A DNA stretch of 14,548 bases from contig MU069477.1 in the NCBI GenBank assembly GCA_002284615.2, forward strand, positions 571,704-586,251, given 5' to 3'. Shown in pieces: positions 1 to 8,135 of this stretch (the first letter of the stretch is position 1; each line of letters opens with the position of its first letter). The notes under the pieces were generated by a model. It saw only the letters and a list, made by a program, of their open reading frames with translations. It ran no database searches and was not told where the DNA came from. Origin of the DNA: Dunaliella salina (taxonomy: Eukaryota; Chlorophyta; Chlorophyceae; Chlamydomonadales; Dunaliellaceae). A program made the position numbers and the translations under genes.

Positions 1-551
1 CTTGCTTTGCCAGATGCTTTGCAATGGCTTCTGCACATTCATTTCCAGCGATGCCAGCATGGGACTTCACTTTGTAAATTCGAAGTTTGGTATGGAAGTC
101 TCTAATGAGCGTTGAAATCATTTTAAGGACGTCTCCTTGGATATGCCTCAGATGTCTTTCAGGATAGAGAAGCTGTTTACGTATTTGATTGATAGAGGTG
201 AGGCTGTCTGATGCAATATCTGCATTTTTGGTGATGATAGCAGCAGCAATTGCTGCTAATTCAGCTCTTGTGATGGTTTTAGTAATCCCGGCACCATTTG
301 GTTCTACAAAATTCTTGCTGTCAGTGGACGGGCAGTAGACGCCAGCTCCAATTTCTTGCTTACCGTTATGGACAAGGCAGCTGCCATCTGTGTATGCCCA
401 TGTCCTCCAGTCAGCAACTTTAAGAGTTAGGAGAGTACTGGACAGGGACTTCTGTACCCTAGCAATGCCACCCATAAAGTTGCGTGCCATTTGGTTTGTG
501 GCTGCTGTCATTTTGCCATCTCGTCTCAAGAGTATTCCCAGATATTTGAAT
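1..551 (-). pseudogene. RT thumb plus RNase H fragment of a non-LTR retrotransposon (copy A2)
   Basis: This minus-strand frame is open to the window edge and belongs to an open run of 374 codons (1-1123). It begins with the segment that follows the reverse-transcriptase palm in LINEs (FKYLGILLRRDGKM, then MARNFMGGIARV). A type-I RNase H domain follows: YTDGSC (first Asp at 386-388), ITRAELAAI (Glu at 260-262), IASDSLTSI (Asp at 206-208) and VKSHAGIAGNE (His at 59-61). In non-LTR elements this domain degrades the RNA strand of the RNA/DNA hybrid. The catalytic D, E, D and H positions are all present, so this is the best preserved RNase H in the window. RT catalytic motifs are absent because the fragment starts after them. 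It follows the endonuclease tail of copy A in the same frame, which is not the native order, so it is a chimera or a second truncated copy. No sequence beyond the edge is visible. Confidence 0.82.
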
Positions 552-2186
552 GCCCCCTGAAAGTAAAGTGCATGTCTAGTGTTAATGATGGTGGATAATC
601 TTTGGATAGCATGGTCCCTTAGCTGGGATGCTAGCGATTTAGCTTTCTGTTTGGTCAGGCCCAGATTTATAAGAGGTGTAATTGTATAACCATTGTAAAT
701 CGTGCCACCCACACCAATTAAGATGATATGCAAGGTCACTTTGTCATTCCTGTTTGGGTTTCTTATGCTGTGTGTTTCAAGTCTGTCTATGATGTGGGAA
801 TATTGAGCCTGCGCACGTTCTAAAGTGATGAAGGGATTTGTATCAGGGCAAAATTTTTGTTCAACGAGGTGGATGTCCCTGTCTTGTGGGGGAATCTTGG
901 AAGGATCGAGGTGGGCTTGTATGCCTGGGATAGGGCGCACAAAGAAAGCATCAGGGCGGCTTTGGTGCCGTGCAGGTGAGGTATTGCCATTTGGGAAAAC
1001 CCAGTCTGGAATAGCTCGGGAGATGTTTTCAGGGACTTGTATGCCTTGATCCATAAGTCTGTCAATATTGCAGCCATCCATGCTAATGAGGGATGATTCA
1101 TCCCGGATAAGCCATATCGGCCTTTACTGAGGGCTTCTACACAGAGACTAAGGGCCGCATTGTGTCTGTTGGTGTGCATTCTACTCATTGTTGGGTTGGT
1201 GCACCTAAGCAGAAAGTGATAAATTTTGTCCGTATTTGCACAGAGTGGGCACCTATCTGAACTGGAAAAGTTTAAGTTGGAGGCATGACTCTGTGTGTAC
1301 AGTGTAGCCGTTCGATACTTCATAAGGTTTATTTGCTGTTGAAGGGTTATCTTTGGATTTTTCCAGAAGGAGTTGCTAATCGTCTTGTTTGCAAGTTGAG
1401 ATATTGGGTTGTGAGCTTCAGTGTTTGTATTCGTGGTGGGTGGTGTGGCATCGCTAAGCTTCTGCCATCTCTGGTAGTGGTGGTAGGGTAGCCAGATGTG
1501 TTAGCGGAGCCAAGTTTGTGTTTCTTGTGCATGTGTGTTTTAAGTTTGTCGCTCAGGTTGGTGAGATAGTGTATCGGGAAAGTGTGGGAGCGGTGCATGC
1601 TGTCATTTTGTGTGGAAGAGGTCTTCAAAGAAAGCCAATAAAAATTGTGGAAAGGGTCCCTGGCATCTGGAAGTGCAATGTCTATGGTATGAGAGAGGGC
1701 TGCGGTGCGAGCGCAAGCGTCAGCCCCCTCATTTCCTATGATGCCAGAGTGGGCTTTGACTTCATAAAAATGGATAGGGTGAGGGGAGTTTTTTAATATG
1801 GTTGATATTGCATGGATGAGCTCTGCATGTACGTGATACCTCATGCGCATGGGATGAAGGGTTTGATTAGAAATTTGAAAGAGGCAGGATGCACTATCAG
1901 TGACAATTTTTGTTTGCTCGGAGTGCCACAAGGATACCCACAAGTTCTGCTCTAGTGATGGTATTGGTAGGCCCATGGCCATTGGGCTTTATGTGCACTT
2001 GTAAGCAATGAATGTCAGGGGGAAGTGATTGGAATTTCTGCTTCCAAGTGTGTGATGCAAGGTGTTGGTGAGCATGCAGTGGCACCGCAAGATTTGAAGG
2101 ATCTATGGATAGCCAACATGCTTCTGGAGCATCTTGCTTTATATCTTGTTGGAGGAGCTGGAACCAGTCTTTGTGTGTGCTACCTA
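552..2186 (-). pseudogene. Non-LTR retrotransposon copy A: RNase H, zinc knuckle, restriction-like endonuclease (frameshifted)
   Basis: Read on the minus strand, this decayed copy holds the C-terminal half of a LINE polyprotein in at least three frames. RNase H comes first: TNTITRAELVGILVAL (about 1900-1960), then after a frameshift IVTDSASCLFQ (Asp near 1896-1898) and VKAHSGIIGNEGAD (about 1719-1760). The first catalytic YTDGS is not recognisable. Further frameshifts lie near 1345 and 1120. A zinc knuckle, CPLC-x7-H-x4-C, spans 1201-1251. An endonuclease-like pair follows, RPDAFF (PD at 950-955) and HLVEQKFCPDTNPF (E at 860-862, K at 854-856), a PD-(D/E)XK arrangement. The tail (GVGGTIYNGYTITPL, INLGLTKQKAKSLASQL) runs to about 552 and then joins fragment A2 in frame. 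Copy C is its closest relative here. RNase H plus restriction-like endonuclease in one LINE is known from the Dualen/RandI clade; assignment to that clade is inference. Confidence 0.78.
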
Positions 2187-2245
2187 GCAAAGAAAAGAAA
2201 AATGTAGGCAGAGAAACTCTCCCTACATCAATTAAGGAAAAGGAG

Positions 2246-2273
2246 ACACATTGGCTCAAAAAAGAGCCGTGTG
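2246..2273 (-). other. Stem-loop in the 3' UTR of copy B
   Basis: On the minus strand, ACAC-GGCTC, a T6 loop and GAGCC-AAT-GTGT form a 5-bp perfect stem with a flanking 4-bp extension. The same structure with a T5 loop occurs in copy D at 5877-5902. Conservation in two separate copies, just downstream of the stop codon, suggests a functional 3' UTR element such as a mark recognised by the element's own reverse transcriptase. That role is inference. Confidence 0.55.
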
Positions 2274-2306
2274 CCCCCTCCATCACAAGGTATGAAAAAG
2301 AGAGTG

Positions 2307-3205
2307 CTAATGTGGATCTGGAGGGTTACTAGAAGCATCTGGCTCTAGAGCCTGGCTGTGGGAAATATTCTTATTTGCGCGGCGTGTGGTGACTTGTTTG
2401 TGAGCATATTGAACAGAATGGGCATGAAGTTGTTGAGCAAGCTTCGTGGCACGCTGGTGATCCAATCCGAGTTGTTTGAATTGCTTTAGGGCATGCTCAG
2501 TGTAAGTAGTTCCACCTACACCCAGGAGAATAGGGTGAATTGTAACAGCTTTAGCGTTAATAAGTTTACAAAGGTCTGCGTGCTGCTGCTTTGCCGCGTT
2601 CGACTGATGCTCTGGCCTTGTGTCTTCACAGAACTTGATTTCTATTAGGTGCACATGGCGTTCATTTGCATGCAGTTCATGTGGTTGCCTCATGCGACTA
2701 GTTCTGGTGGTCCTCCGTGAGGAGCTGCGCAAAGCGTGATGGGAATGGGTAGGAGGAACATTGTTAGAAGTATGTTTGGCATTAAAAGGGGTGATCAAAA
2801 CAGCATCTGGTCGACTGGAGTTGAGTCTTTTCCTCTCTGGAAGGTTACGAGGGAAGAAGTAAGCAAGTAAAGTTCTGTTTGAGGCATGTGTAGGGAGTTG
2901 GAGGTTGTGTTGAGCAAGCTTAAAATCGCTCCCTATGTCTGTGTAGACCAGGCCTGCCCCTACAGGGCATTTGCTGAGGGCTTTTGTAATCATTCTGCCT
3001 GCAATATTATGGCGTTCAATTCCCATGTTGGAGATGATATGATTTTGGCAGCCTGAGAACATGTGTAGCGCGCTGTCCAAATTATGGCAGCCTGTTCCCA
3101 AGATTCCCTGGGGCAAGATGGATCAGTTGACCTTTGAAAACGTACTGCATGTTTTTGGTTGTAGAGGGTGCCTGTGCGGTACTGCAGGATGGTACGCTTC
3201 ATGGT
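2307..3205 (-). pseudogene. Copy B polyprotein C-terminus: zinc knuckle and PD-(D/E)XK endonuclease
   Basis: The main open frame (2307-3116) encodes 269 residues. An upstream frame (from 3202: YRTGTLYNQKHAVRFQ, DPSCP) joins it after a frameshift near 3100-3113, which breaks the first Cys pair of a CCHC-like knuckle; DSALHMFSGC carries its last His and Cys. RPDAVLITP and, about 60 residues later, HLIEIKFCEDTRPE (E at 2640-2642, K at 2634-2636) form a PD-(D/E)XK-type pair, in the position of the restriction-like endonuclease that cuts target DNA in RLE-bearing LINEs. The insert between PD and ExK is rich in Ser, Arg and His. The C-terminus (ILLGVGGTTYTEHALKQF, KQVTTRRANKN, ASSNPPDPH-stop) matches copy D almost residue for residue. 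One frameshift makes it non-functional as read. The endonuclease call rests on motifs and position. Confidence 0.72.
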
Positions 3206-3377
3206 ACAGAGATGTTGGGCATATTTCTGAAGGCATTGCTGATTTTTTTTCTCTACTTGCGGTAATAAGTTTTGATAGTAAGATTAGTAACCTGTTTTGG
3301 CATTGGCATATCCAAGCTTGTGTTCAGAATGCATGTGGGAGTTGAGAGCATCTTGAAGATTGGGGAGGTAGGTGAGC

Positions 3378-3447
3378 TTGTGGGTGGGTGATGGACCCGT
3401 AGATGTGCCTGCAGCATGTACTCTTTCTTCCTTGGCTAACCAGAAAA
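3378..3447. repeat. Left target-site duplication of copy C (70 bp)
   Basis: Identical to 4206-4275 except position 3410 (t here, c at 4238). The pair frames copy C exactly, and the sequence is internal to copy B. The last bases (cagaaaa) merge with the A-rich end of C, so the boundary is uncertain by a few bases. Confidence 0.88.
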
Positions 3448-4205
3448 AAAAGAAAACGAAAAAGTCTACGCAAGCCAAAGGCCGTGTGCATTAAGGGAAG
3501 AACCCCTAACAAAAGTTAGAGGCCTCACCAGGAGGCCCTCCACCTAAACTAGACAAAACTAGCCTAGGATAGAGCAAGAGACAGGACTATTGGGGATCTG
3601 GAGGATTGCTAGCCATGCCCCTGAGCGCTCGGACTCTCCTTCTTCCATCCTCAGCTGCCGCCGCGCGCCCAGCAAACCCCCTCTCAGATGCCCTCTGAAA
3701 GCAAAATGCATGTCTGGTGTTTATGATGGTGGATGATCTTTGGACGGCACGGTCCCTGAGCTTGGATGCTAGTGATTCGGCTTTCTGTTTGGTTAGACCC
3801 AGGTTTATGAGAGGTGAAATTGTTAGCTCATCGTAAATCGTGCCAACCACACCAATTTGGATGGAATGCAAAGTCACTTTGTTGTTCCTGTTTGGGTTTC
3901 TTAAGCTGCGTGCTTTAAGTCAAGTTATGGTGTGGGAATGTTGAGTCCGTGCACGTTCTAAAATGATGAAGGGATTTGTGTCAGGGCAGAATTTAAGTTC
4001 GACAAGGTGAATATCCCTATCTGTTGGGGGGATCTTGGTAGGATCAAGGTGGGCTTGTCTGCCTGGGATTGTGCGCACAAAAAGAGCATCAGGGCGGCTT
4101 TGGTGCCGAGCAGGTGAGGCAGTTTCATTTGGGAAAACCCAGTCTGGAATAGCTCGAGAGGTGTTTTCAGGGATTTGTATGCCTTGATCCAGAAGTCTGT
4201 CATGA
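3448..4205 (-). mobile_element. Non-LTR retrotransposon copy C, 5'-truncated, inserted in copy B
   Basis: This 758-bp minus-strand insertion is flanked by a 70-bp direct repeat that differs at one position (3378-3447 and 4206-4275). The repeated sequence is part of copy B, so C jumped into B. The 3' end on the minus strand is T-rich (CTTTTTCGTTTTC then T8). C lacks the RT, RNase H and zinc knuckle, starting inside the region before the endonuclease; 5' truncation is usual for LINE insertions made by target-primed reverse transcription. At the DNA level it resembles copy A (565-1075) more than copy B. Confidence 0.85.
3587..4204 (-). pseudogene. Copy C endonuclease domain and C-terminal tail, one in-frame stop
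   Basis: A single minus-strand frame covers the copy, broken only by a TGA at 3920-3922. Order: DQGIQIPENTSRAIPDWVF, SRPDALFVRTIPGRQ (PD), IHLVELKFCPDTNPF (ExK; E at 3998-4000), then after the stop NRNNKVTLHSIQIGVVGTIYD, SPLINLGLTKQKAESLASKL and INTRHAFCFQ, ending MASNPPDPQ-stop. It shows the genuine C-terminus of the A/C subfamily, which copy A has lost at its junction near 552. PD...ExK places it in the PD-(D/E)XK nuclease fold by motif; the enzyme role (nicking target DNA to prime reverse transcription) is family knowledge. Copy A has an arginine codon at the stop position, so the stop is probably a point mutation after insertion. Confidence 0.75.
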
Positions 4206-4275
4206 TTGTGGGTGGGTGATGGACCCGTAGATGTGCCCGCAGCATGTACTCTTTCTTCCTTGGCTAACCAGAAAA
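4206..4275. repeat. Right target-site duplication of copy C (70 bp)
   Basis: Second copy of the 70-bp direct repeat, offset 828 bp from the left one, with 69 of 70 bases identical. It continues without a break into the upstream part of copy B. Confidence 0.88.
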
Positions 4276-4335
4276 TATTTATAAATGGATTTCCACCAGG
4301 ACCTGCACCAGGGATCTCGCGTGCAATAAGGAAAG

Positions 4336-5538
4336 AGCCTTCCACTGACCCCCACCGACAGGACGAACCCCGAGAAGGTACCAAATTCCGCCTTGGCCAA
4401 ACGAGGATTCGATCGCAAATGTTCATTCAAGTTACCTTGAGCAAGCGGCTGAATTCAGGAGCCTGGTTGAGTGGGACTCAAATGAATGATGCACAGGTGT
4501 ACCGTCTGCCCTGGTGTCGAAGGCCCTACAGGTCCCTCATCAACACTTGCAGCGCACGTGTATGCCTACTCCCTTTCTGAAATCGTTCAGAACATGACTC
4601 TGTTTCAAAGTACATTCTAGCAGATGGAGACTGCCCGCACGCATTTAAACACTGGTGTGAAGCAAAGTTGTCATTTGTTGCCTTCGCTTCCTCGTACATG
4701 AATGACATAGAATAGCCTCGTCTGAAGGGCGGAGAAGTGCTGTCACAGGGATTATGGCAGCCCCCAGTCATTGGTGTATGGGGCGCACCAGCTTGGAGGA
4801 ACAAAGGAGGAGGAATGAGTAACAAAGCCAGGATCGGACAATTGTCCTGTGGCCCACTTCTGGCATGGTGGAGGCAGTGCACAGAGGTCGAGTTATCTCA
4901 GTTTGGGTTTGCATAACTGCTTGCTCACCTCCTGGCTTCGGCTGGCTCCTGAGCAAGAGGGAAGCCCTTGCTGAGATGTTGGATAGTTTTCTTTGAGGCT
5001 AATGGGTGGGTCTAGAGTTTGCTGGACAGGGCCTCTTGACAACAGTGTCAAGGGTGTCTAATTGGAGGCCAACTTGCCGGAGTAGACTTCTTTGCTTCTT
5101 CTTCTCTTGGTCTGGTATGACTCATTCTCAATTTCAGCTCTGACTGTTGGGTCTCTCCTCAATGCGCGCTGGCTGTGCCCGGTGTAGACTTTCTTTCAGG
5201 AGGTGTCCCTTTGAGTCTCGTTTAAGGCTCCATGCCTGAGCTAGATGCATCTGATCCAGTCTTCCAGCTATCAAGCCAGGTGTGGGGCACATGGTATGTT
5301 GAGGAACGCAAGGAATTTTCAAGCCAATTGCAAGTGTGTCACATAAGTTTTTTATTTTGTGGGCATGTTAGGTGTGAAGCGCGCAACCAACAAAGGGTTG
5401 TTCCAAGAGAGGATGTGCCTGCCGCAGTCCCATGGTATAAATTTACAATTTAGATGTACAATGGTCTGCACAATGTAGGGCAGCCCAGGGCCCCCCCAGG
5501 CTGGACTGCGCAGGTTTTGGTTCAAAAATTGCGGAGCA
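4336..5538. other. No recognisable gene (about 1.2 kb)
   Basis: Open frames here are short and compositionally unremarkable. None shows a motif I recognise, and no convincing splice-linked pair was found. The first 100 bp may be host or older transposon sequence next to the 5' truncation of copy B. A short oligo-C run (about 5491-5497) is the only local oddity. Confidence 0.6.
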
Positions 5539-5725
5539 GCAATTCTTTTGTGAAAGCAACAAAGCAAGATGTGCCTCTTTCAATGTAGAATTTCACTGAT
5601 GACTTAAAGCACAGATAGCGTGGTGCTTGGAGAGCCGCTGAGGGATTGGATCCGAGAAACAATTACAAGTTGGCGACATATCAAGCATTCTTTGCCTTGC
5701 CTTCTGATTAAGATGAGCAATTCTT
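5539..5725. repeat. 178-bp tandem repeat, unit 1 (plus start of unit 2)
   Basis: The unit begins gcaattcttttgtgaaagca and ends gattaagatga, 178 bp later at 5716. The first bases of the next unit (5717-5725) are cut off by insertion D. It shares nearly all positions with units 2 and 3. No coding frame is conserved and no function is evident. Confidence 0.9.
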
Positions 5726-5978
5726 TCTATTCAATATGCCCACAAACTAGTCACCACACGCCGAGCTATTGAAAACAAGAATACTTCCCACAGCCAGGTT
5801 CTAGAGCCAGGAGCTTCTAGTAACCCTCCAGATCCACATTAGAATTCTCTTTTTCATACTTTGTGGTGGAGGGGGCACACGGCTCTTTTTGAGCCAATGT
5901 GTCTCCTCTTCCTTAATTGATGTAGGGAGAGTTTCTTTGCCTACGCAGTTTTTCTTTTTCTTTTTCTTTTCTTTTTCA
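5726..5978 (+). mobile_element. Non-LTR retrotransposon copy D, 253-bp 5'-truncated insertion
   Basis: Plus-strand copy of the B subfamily. Codons from 5729 read IQYAHKLVTTRRAIENKN and end GASSNPPDPH with TAG at 5840-5842, matching the C-terminus of copy B. A 3' UTR follows with the conserved stem-loop (5877-5902) and a TTTTTC-repeat tail (about 5949-5977). It is flanked by an 11-bp target-site duplication with one mismatch (GAGCAATTCTT at 5715-5725, GAGCAATTCTC at 5979-5989). The uninterrupted target is visible at 6157-6167 between repeat units 2 and 3. Extreme 5' truncation is typical of target-primed reverse transcription. Confidence 0.9.
5877..5902 (+). other. Stem-loop in the 3' UTR of copy D
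   Basis: ACAC-GGCTC, a T5 loop and GAGCC-AAT-GTGT. It is the same hairpin as on the minus strand of copy B (2246-2273), at the same distance after the stop codon. Surrounding 3' UTR sequence is also conserved between the copies, so this is not independent proof of structural selection. Confidence 0.55.
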
Positions 5979-6158
5979 GAGCAATTCTCTTGTGAAAGCA
6001 ACAAAGCAAGATGTGCCTCTTTCAATGTAGAATTACACTGATGACTTAAAGCACAGATAGCGTGGTGCTTGGAGAGCCGCTGAGGGATTGGACACGAGAA
6101 ACAATAACAAGTTGGCGACATACCAAGCATTCTTTGCCTTGCCTTTTGATTAAGATGA
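5979..6158. repeat. 178-bp tandem repeat, unit 2
   Basis: Starts with the right-hand target-site duplication of copy D (5979-5989); the unit proper is 5981-6158. Without insertion D it would follow unit 1 head to tail. It carries a single c at 5989 where units 1 and 3 have t. Confidence 0.9.
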
Positions 6159-6330
6159 GCAATTCTTTTGTGAAAGCAACAAAGCAAGATGTGCCTCTTT
6201 CAATGTAGAATTTCACTGATGACTTGCACAAATAGCGTGGTGCTTGGAGAGCCGCTGAGGGATTGGACACGAGAAACAATATAAAGTTGGCGACATATCA
6301 AGCATTCTTTGCCTTGCTTTTTGATCAAAA
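6159..6330. repeat. 178-bp tandem repeat, unit 3 (slightly shorter)
   Basis: Third head-to-tail copy, with a small deletion (gacttgcacaaatagc in place of gacttaaagcacagatagc) and loss of similarity after gatcaaaatg. Its junction with unit 2 preserves the empty insertion site of copy D. Confidence 0.88.
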
Positions 6331-6505
6331 TGTACGCAAGCCTCTAGGCCGGCTGCAGGGGTACTTGCATCTGGATTTGTCTCAACATACACGCAAAATG
6401 TCGGTGGTTCACGTTGAGAGCTCACACTTTGAATGTGGAAACTGCATCTTGGGAGGGTGGGATTTCTTCCCTGTTTGATCCATGCTCATGCAGGCAAATT
6501 CAAGA

Positions 6506-6660
6506 TATGGCCGGTCCGCACCCGTTTGTCCTTTTTGAGGTCGGAAATGGCACGGAATTTTTTCGACGTCGATTGGAAATGAAGTGGAATTGAAGTTGGA
6601 GTTGTTGCCGAATTGGGACTTCGCGCAAGGCGGGCTTTGTGCCTCCCCTCCAAATGGAGC
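6506..6660. repeat. Left arm of a diverged inverted repeat
   Basis: Pairs with the reverse complement of 6841-6987 along most of its length, with scattered substitutions and small indels. Read on the plus strand the arm opens with ATG (6508) and MAGPHPFVLFEVGNGTEFF. In another frame it reads IGNEVELKLELLPNWDF. Both peptides have close counterparts in the other arm. The family is not recognised. Confidence 0.75.
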
Positions 6661-6840
6661 TAAAATGCATCCGGAAATCGGTGCTGCAAACCTGTTGGGA
6701 CCCTAAGGGTATTGGAAGGGTGCATGGGGTGCGTTGACCGTATCCTGTGCAAGCTGGTACGCCTCACTTCTAACGCAGGCTGATGCTGCGCACTTGAAGC
6801 CCTCATCGTGCGCAAAAAGCAGGTAGGAGGGGCCAGCAGC

Positions 6841-6987
6841 GCTCCAATTGGAACAAAGCCCGCCTCGCGAAGAAGTTCCAATTTGGCAACAACTCCAACT
6901 TTGGTTCCACTTCATTTCCAATCAAAATCAAAAAAGTTCGAGCCATTTCTGGCCTCCAAAAGGACAAATTGGTGCGGATTGGCCATA
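6841..6987. repeat. Right arm of a diverged inverted repeat
   Basis: On the minus strand this arm reads MANPHQFVLLEARNGSNFF and, in a second frame, IGNEVEPKLELLPNWNFFA, mirroring the left arm. The two arms are separated by about 180 bp of unrelated sequence. The arrangement could be a foldback (MITE-like) element or two oppositely inserted copies of one repeat. Confidence 0.75.
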
Positions 6988-8108
6988 AGATCCAGGTCAT
7001 ATTCATGTGTAGGTACATCATCATGATATGATATGCTATGTGCTTGGAGGCAAAGGCCTGGTGATGTTCTCTTGCACAAACTTCCTCGCAGCAACAAACT
7101 AGTGTCCAGGCTATTCCAGATTTCCTCTTACTAAACAAAAAAAGCTTTTCTGCTTCATGTCTTTCAGATTTGCTGTTGGCTGGCATGGGCCAGTCACAGG
7201 CTGATCAGCCAAACATTCTGGCTGATGGTCTCCCATGCATCTAAGCAGGTACAGCATAATTTCCTGACTTCCTTTCCCTTTTCCTTCCAGCTTGTTCTGA
7301 GAGCACATGGTCTTTTAAATGAGGAGGTAATGATGCTCTATCCATGCCAAAGTGTACAGAACTCTGCCTTCCTGCTTTCTGCATGTACTGCGCCAACACC
7401 AGCTGTATATATAAAAAAAGTATGATCTTGTCAAATCACTAACATGAACCCTGCGGTGCCACCAAGAGTAGAGGAAAAAGTACACCAAGTTCCTTTATTA
7501 CAAGCACACATGCAAAAAAGCTCTTTGCCTGCCAGGCTGTGCCTGCACTTATTGTACAGAATTTGTGAATGCTGGTCATGTAATGCAAAACTGCCCCCAA
7601 TCAAGCTCAGCCCACAATGTCTAAGTGAGTAATGAAGATCTAGACACGTAATCATGGCAGAAGACAGTCCTTAAACAACAAGACAATGATGATAAACTGA
7701 TCAACTGCTGAACGAAGTTGATAGATTTAATGGATAGACATATGCAATCGTGGCAGGAAACAGCCCTCAAATGACTAGATGACACATGATTGATGGATGG
7801 TTTCAAGCTGATCAAATGCTGGCAGAATGCATGAACGGCCTGTCTGCAGAAGTCCAATGAAGAATGAGAAGATTTTCAGAGAGAAAAGAGCAACAGCAGA
7901 AACTTCTGCATCCCTGTTATGCTCTTTCAAACATGCAGGTACGTGAATTGACACCCAAATGGGCTCGTCATGAAAGAAACCTTATTAGCATTTAGCAAGC
8001 AAACCTTTTTTTAATCCGAACTAGCATGCTTTGAAACATTATCTGGTGCATCTAGAGGATCTTCACCTCAAAGGTGTGCTGCAGCTTTCAAGATTCCCCC
8101 AGGAATCA
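6988..8108. other. No recognisable gene; includes the 3' flank of the kinase gene
   Basis: About 1.1 kb downstream of the kinase stop codon. Short frames on both strands show no motif I recognise. The part next to 8108 is probably 3' UTR of the kinase gene. Splice-like sequences occur on the plus strand (7165-7326) but support for a gene is too weak to call. Confidence 0.5.
7494..7502 (-). terminator. Candidate polyadenylation signal TGTAATAAA
   Basis: On the minus strand TGTAA (7498-7502) overlaps AATAAA (7494-7499). TGTAA is the usual poly(A) signal of chlorophyte algae. It lies about 610 bp after the kinase stop codon, a long but possible 3' UTR. No transcript evidence. Confidence 0.25.
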
Positions 8109-8135
8109 TTATGGATATGTCATCCTTCGCAGTTC
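8109..8135 (-). CDS. Kinase gene last exon with stop codon
   Basis: 27 bp, ELRRMTYP then TAA (8109-8111), after acceptor CTGCAG. It closes the kinase C-lobe helix (LIVE-ELRRM), leaving almost no tail after the domain. Confidence 0.75.
   Translation of the reverse strand, partial: ELRRMTYP

Larger units (their letters stand above)
2187..4335 (-). mobile_element. Non-LTR retrotransposon copy B, 5'-truncated, interrupted by copy C
   Basis: This minus-strand LINE remnant is split in two: 4206-4335 (upstream) and 2187-3447 (downstream). Removing the 3448-4205 insertion and one copy of the 70-bp duplication restores the frame: NPFINIFWLAKEERVHAAG leads into THKLTYLPNLQDALNSHMH. Copy A has the matching block (DPFHNFYWLS, then HYLTNLSDKLKTHMH). 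The 3' end near 2187 is a run of TTTTC-type repeats on the minus strand, after a 3' UTR shared with copy D. The 5' truncation point, around 4310-4335, is where similarity to copy A stops; I found no convincing target-site duplication for B itself. B belongs to the same subfamily as D and differs clearly from A and C. Confidence 0.75.

Noticed and set aside
4345..4440. Possible Pol III A/B-box pair on the minus strand (gatcgaatcc) suggesting a SINE
   Set aside because: The B-box match is partial and the A-box weak. No tail or target-site duplication was found.
4526..4882. Minus-strand 118-residue open frame
   Set aside because: It has no recognisable domain, low-information composition and no splice partners. 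The length is compatible with chance.
5539..6330. CRISPR-like array
   Set aside because: Units are 178 bp head to tail with no short repeats or unique spacers, and the context is eukaryotic.
7168..7326. Two plus-strand open segments (7168-7248, 7291-7326) with splice-like borders
   Set aside because: The implied intron is only 42 bp, shorter than any in the kinase gene. The peptide shows no motif and no further exons could be linked.
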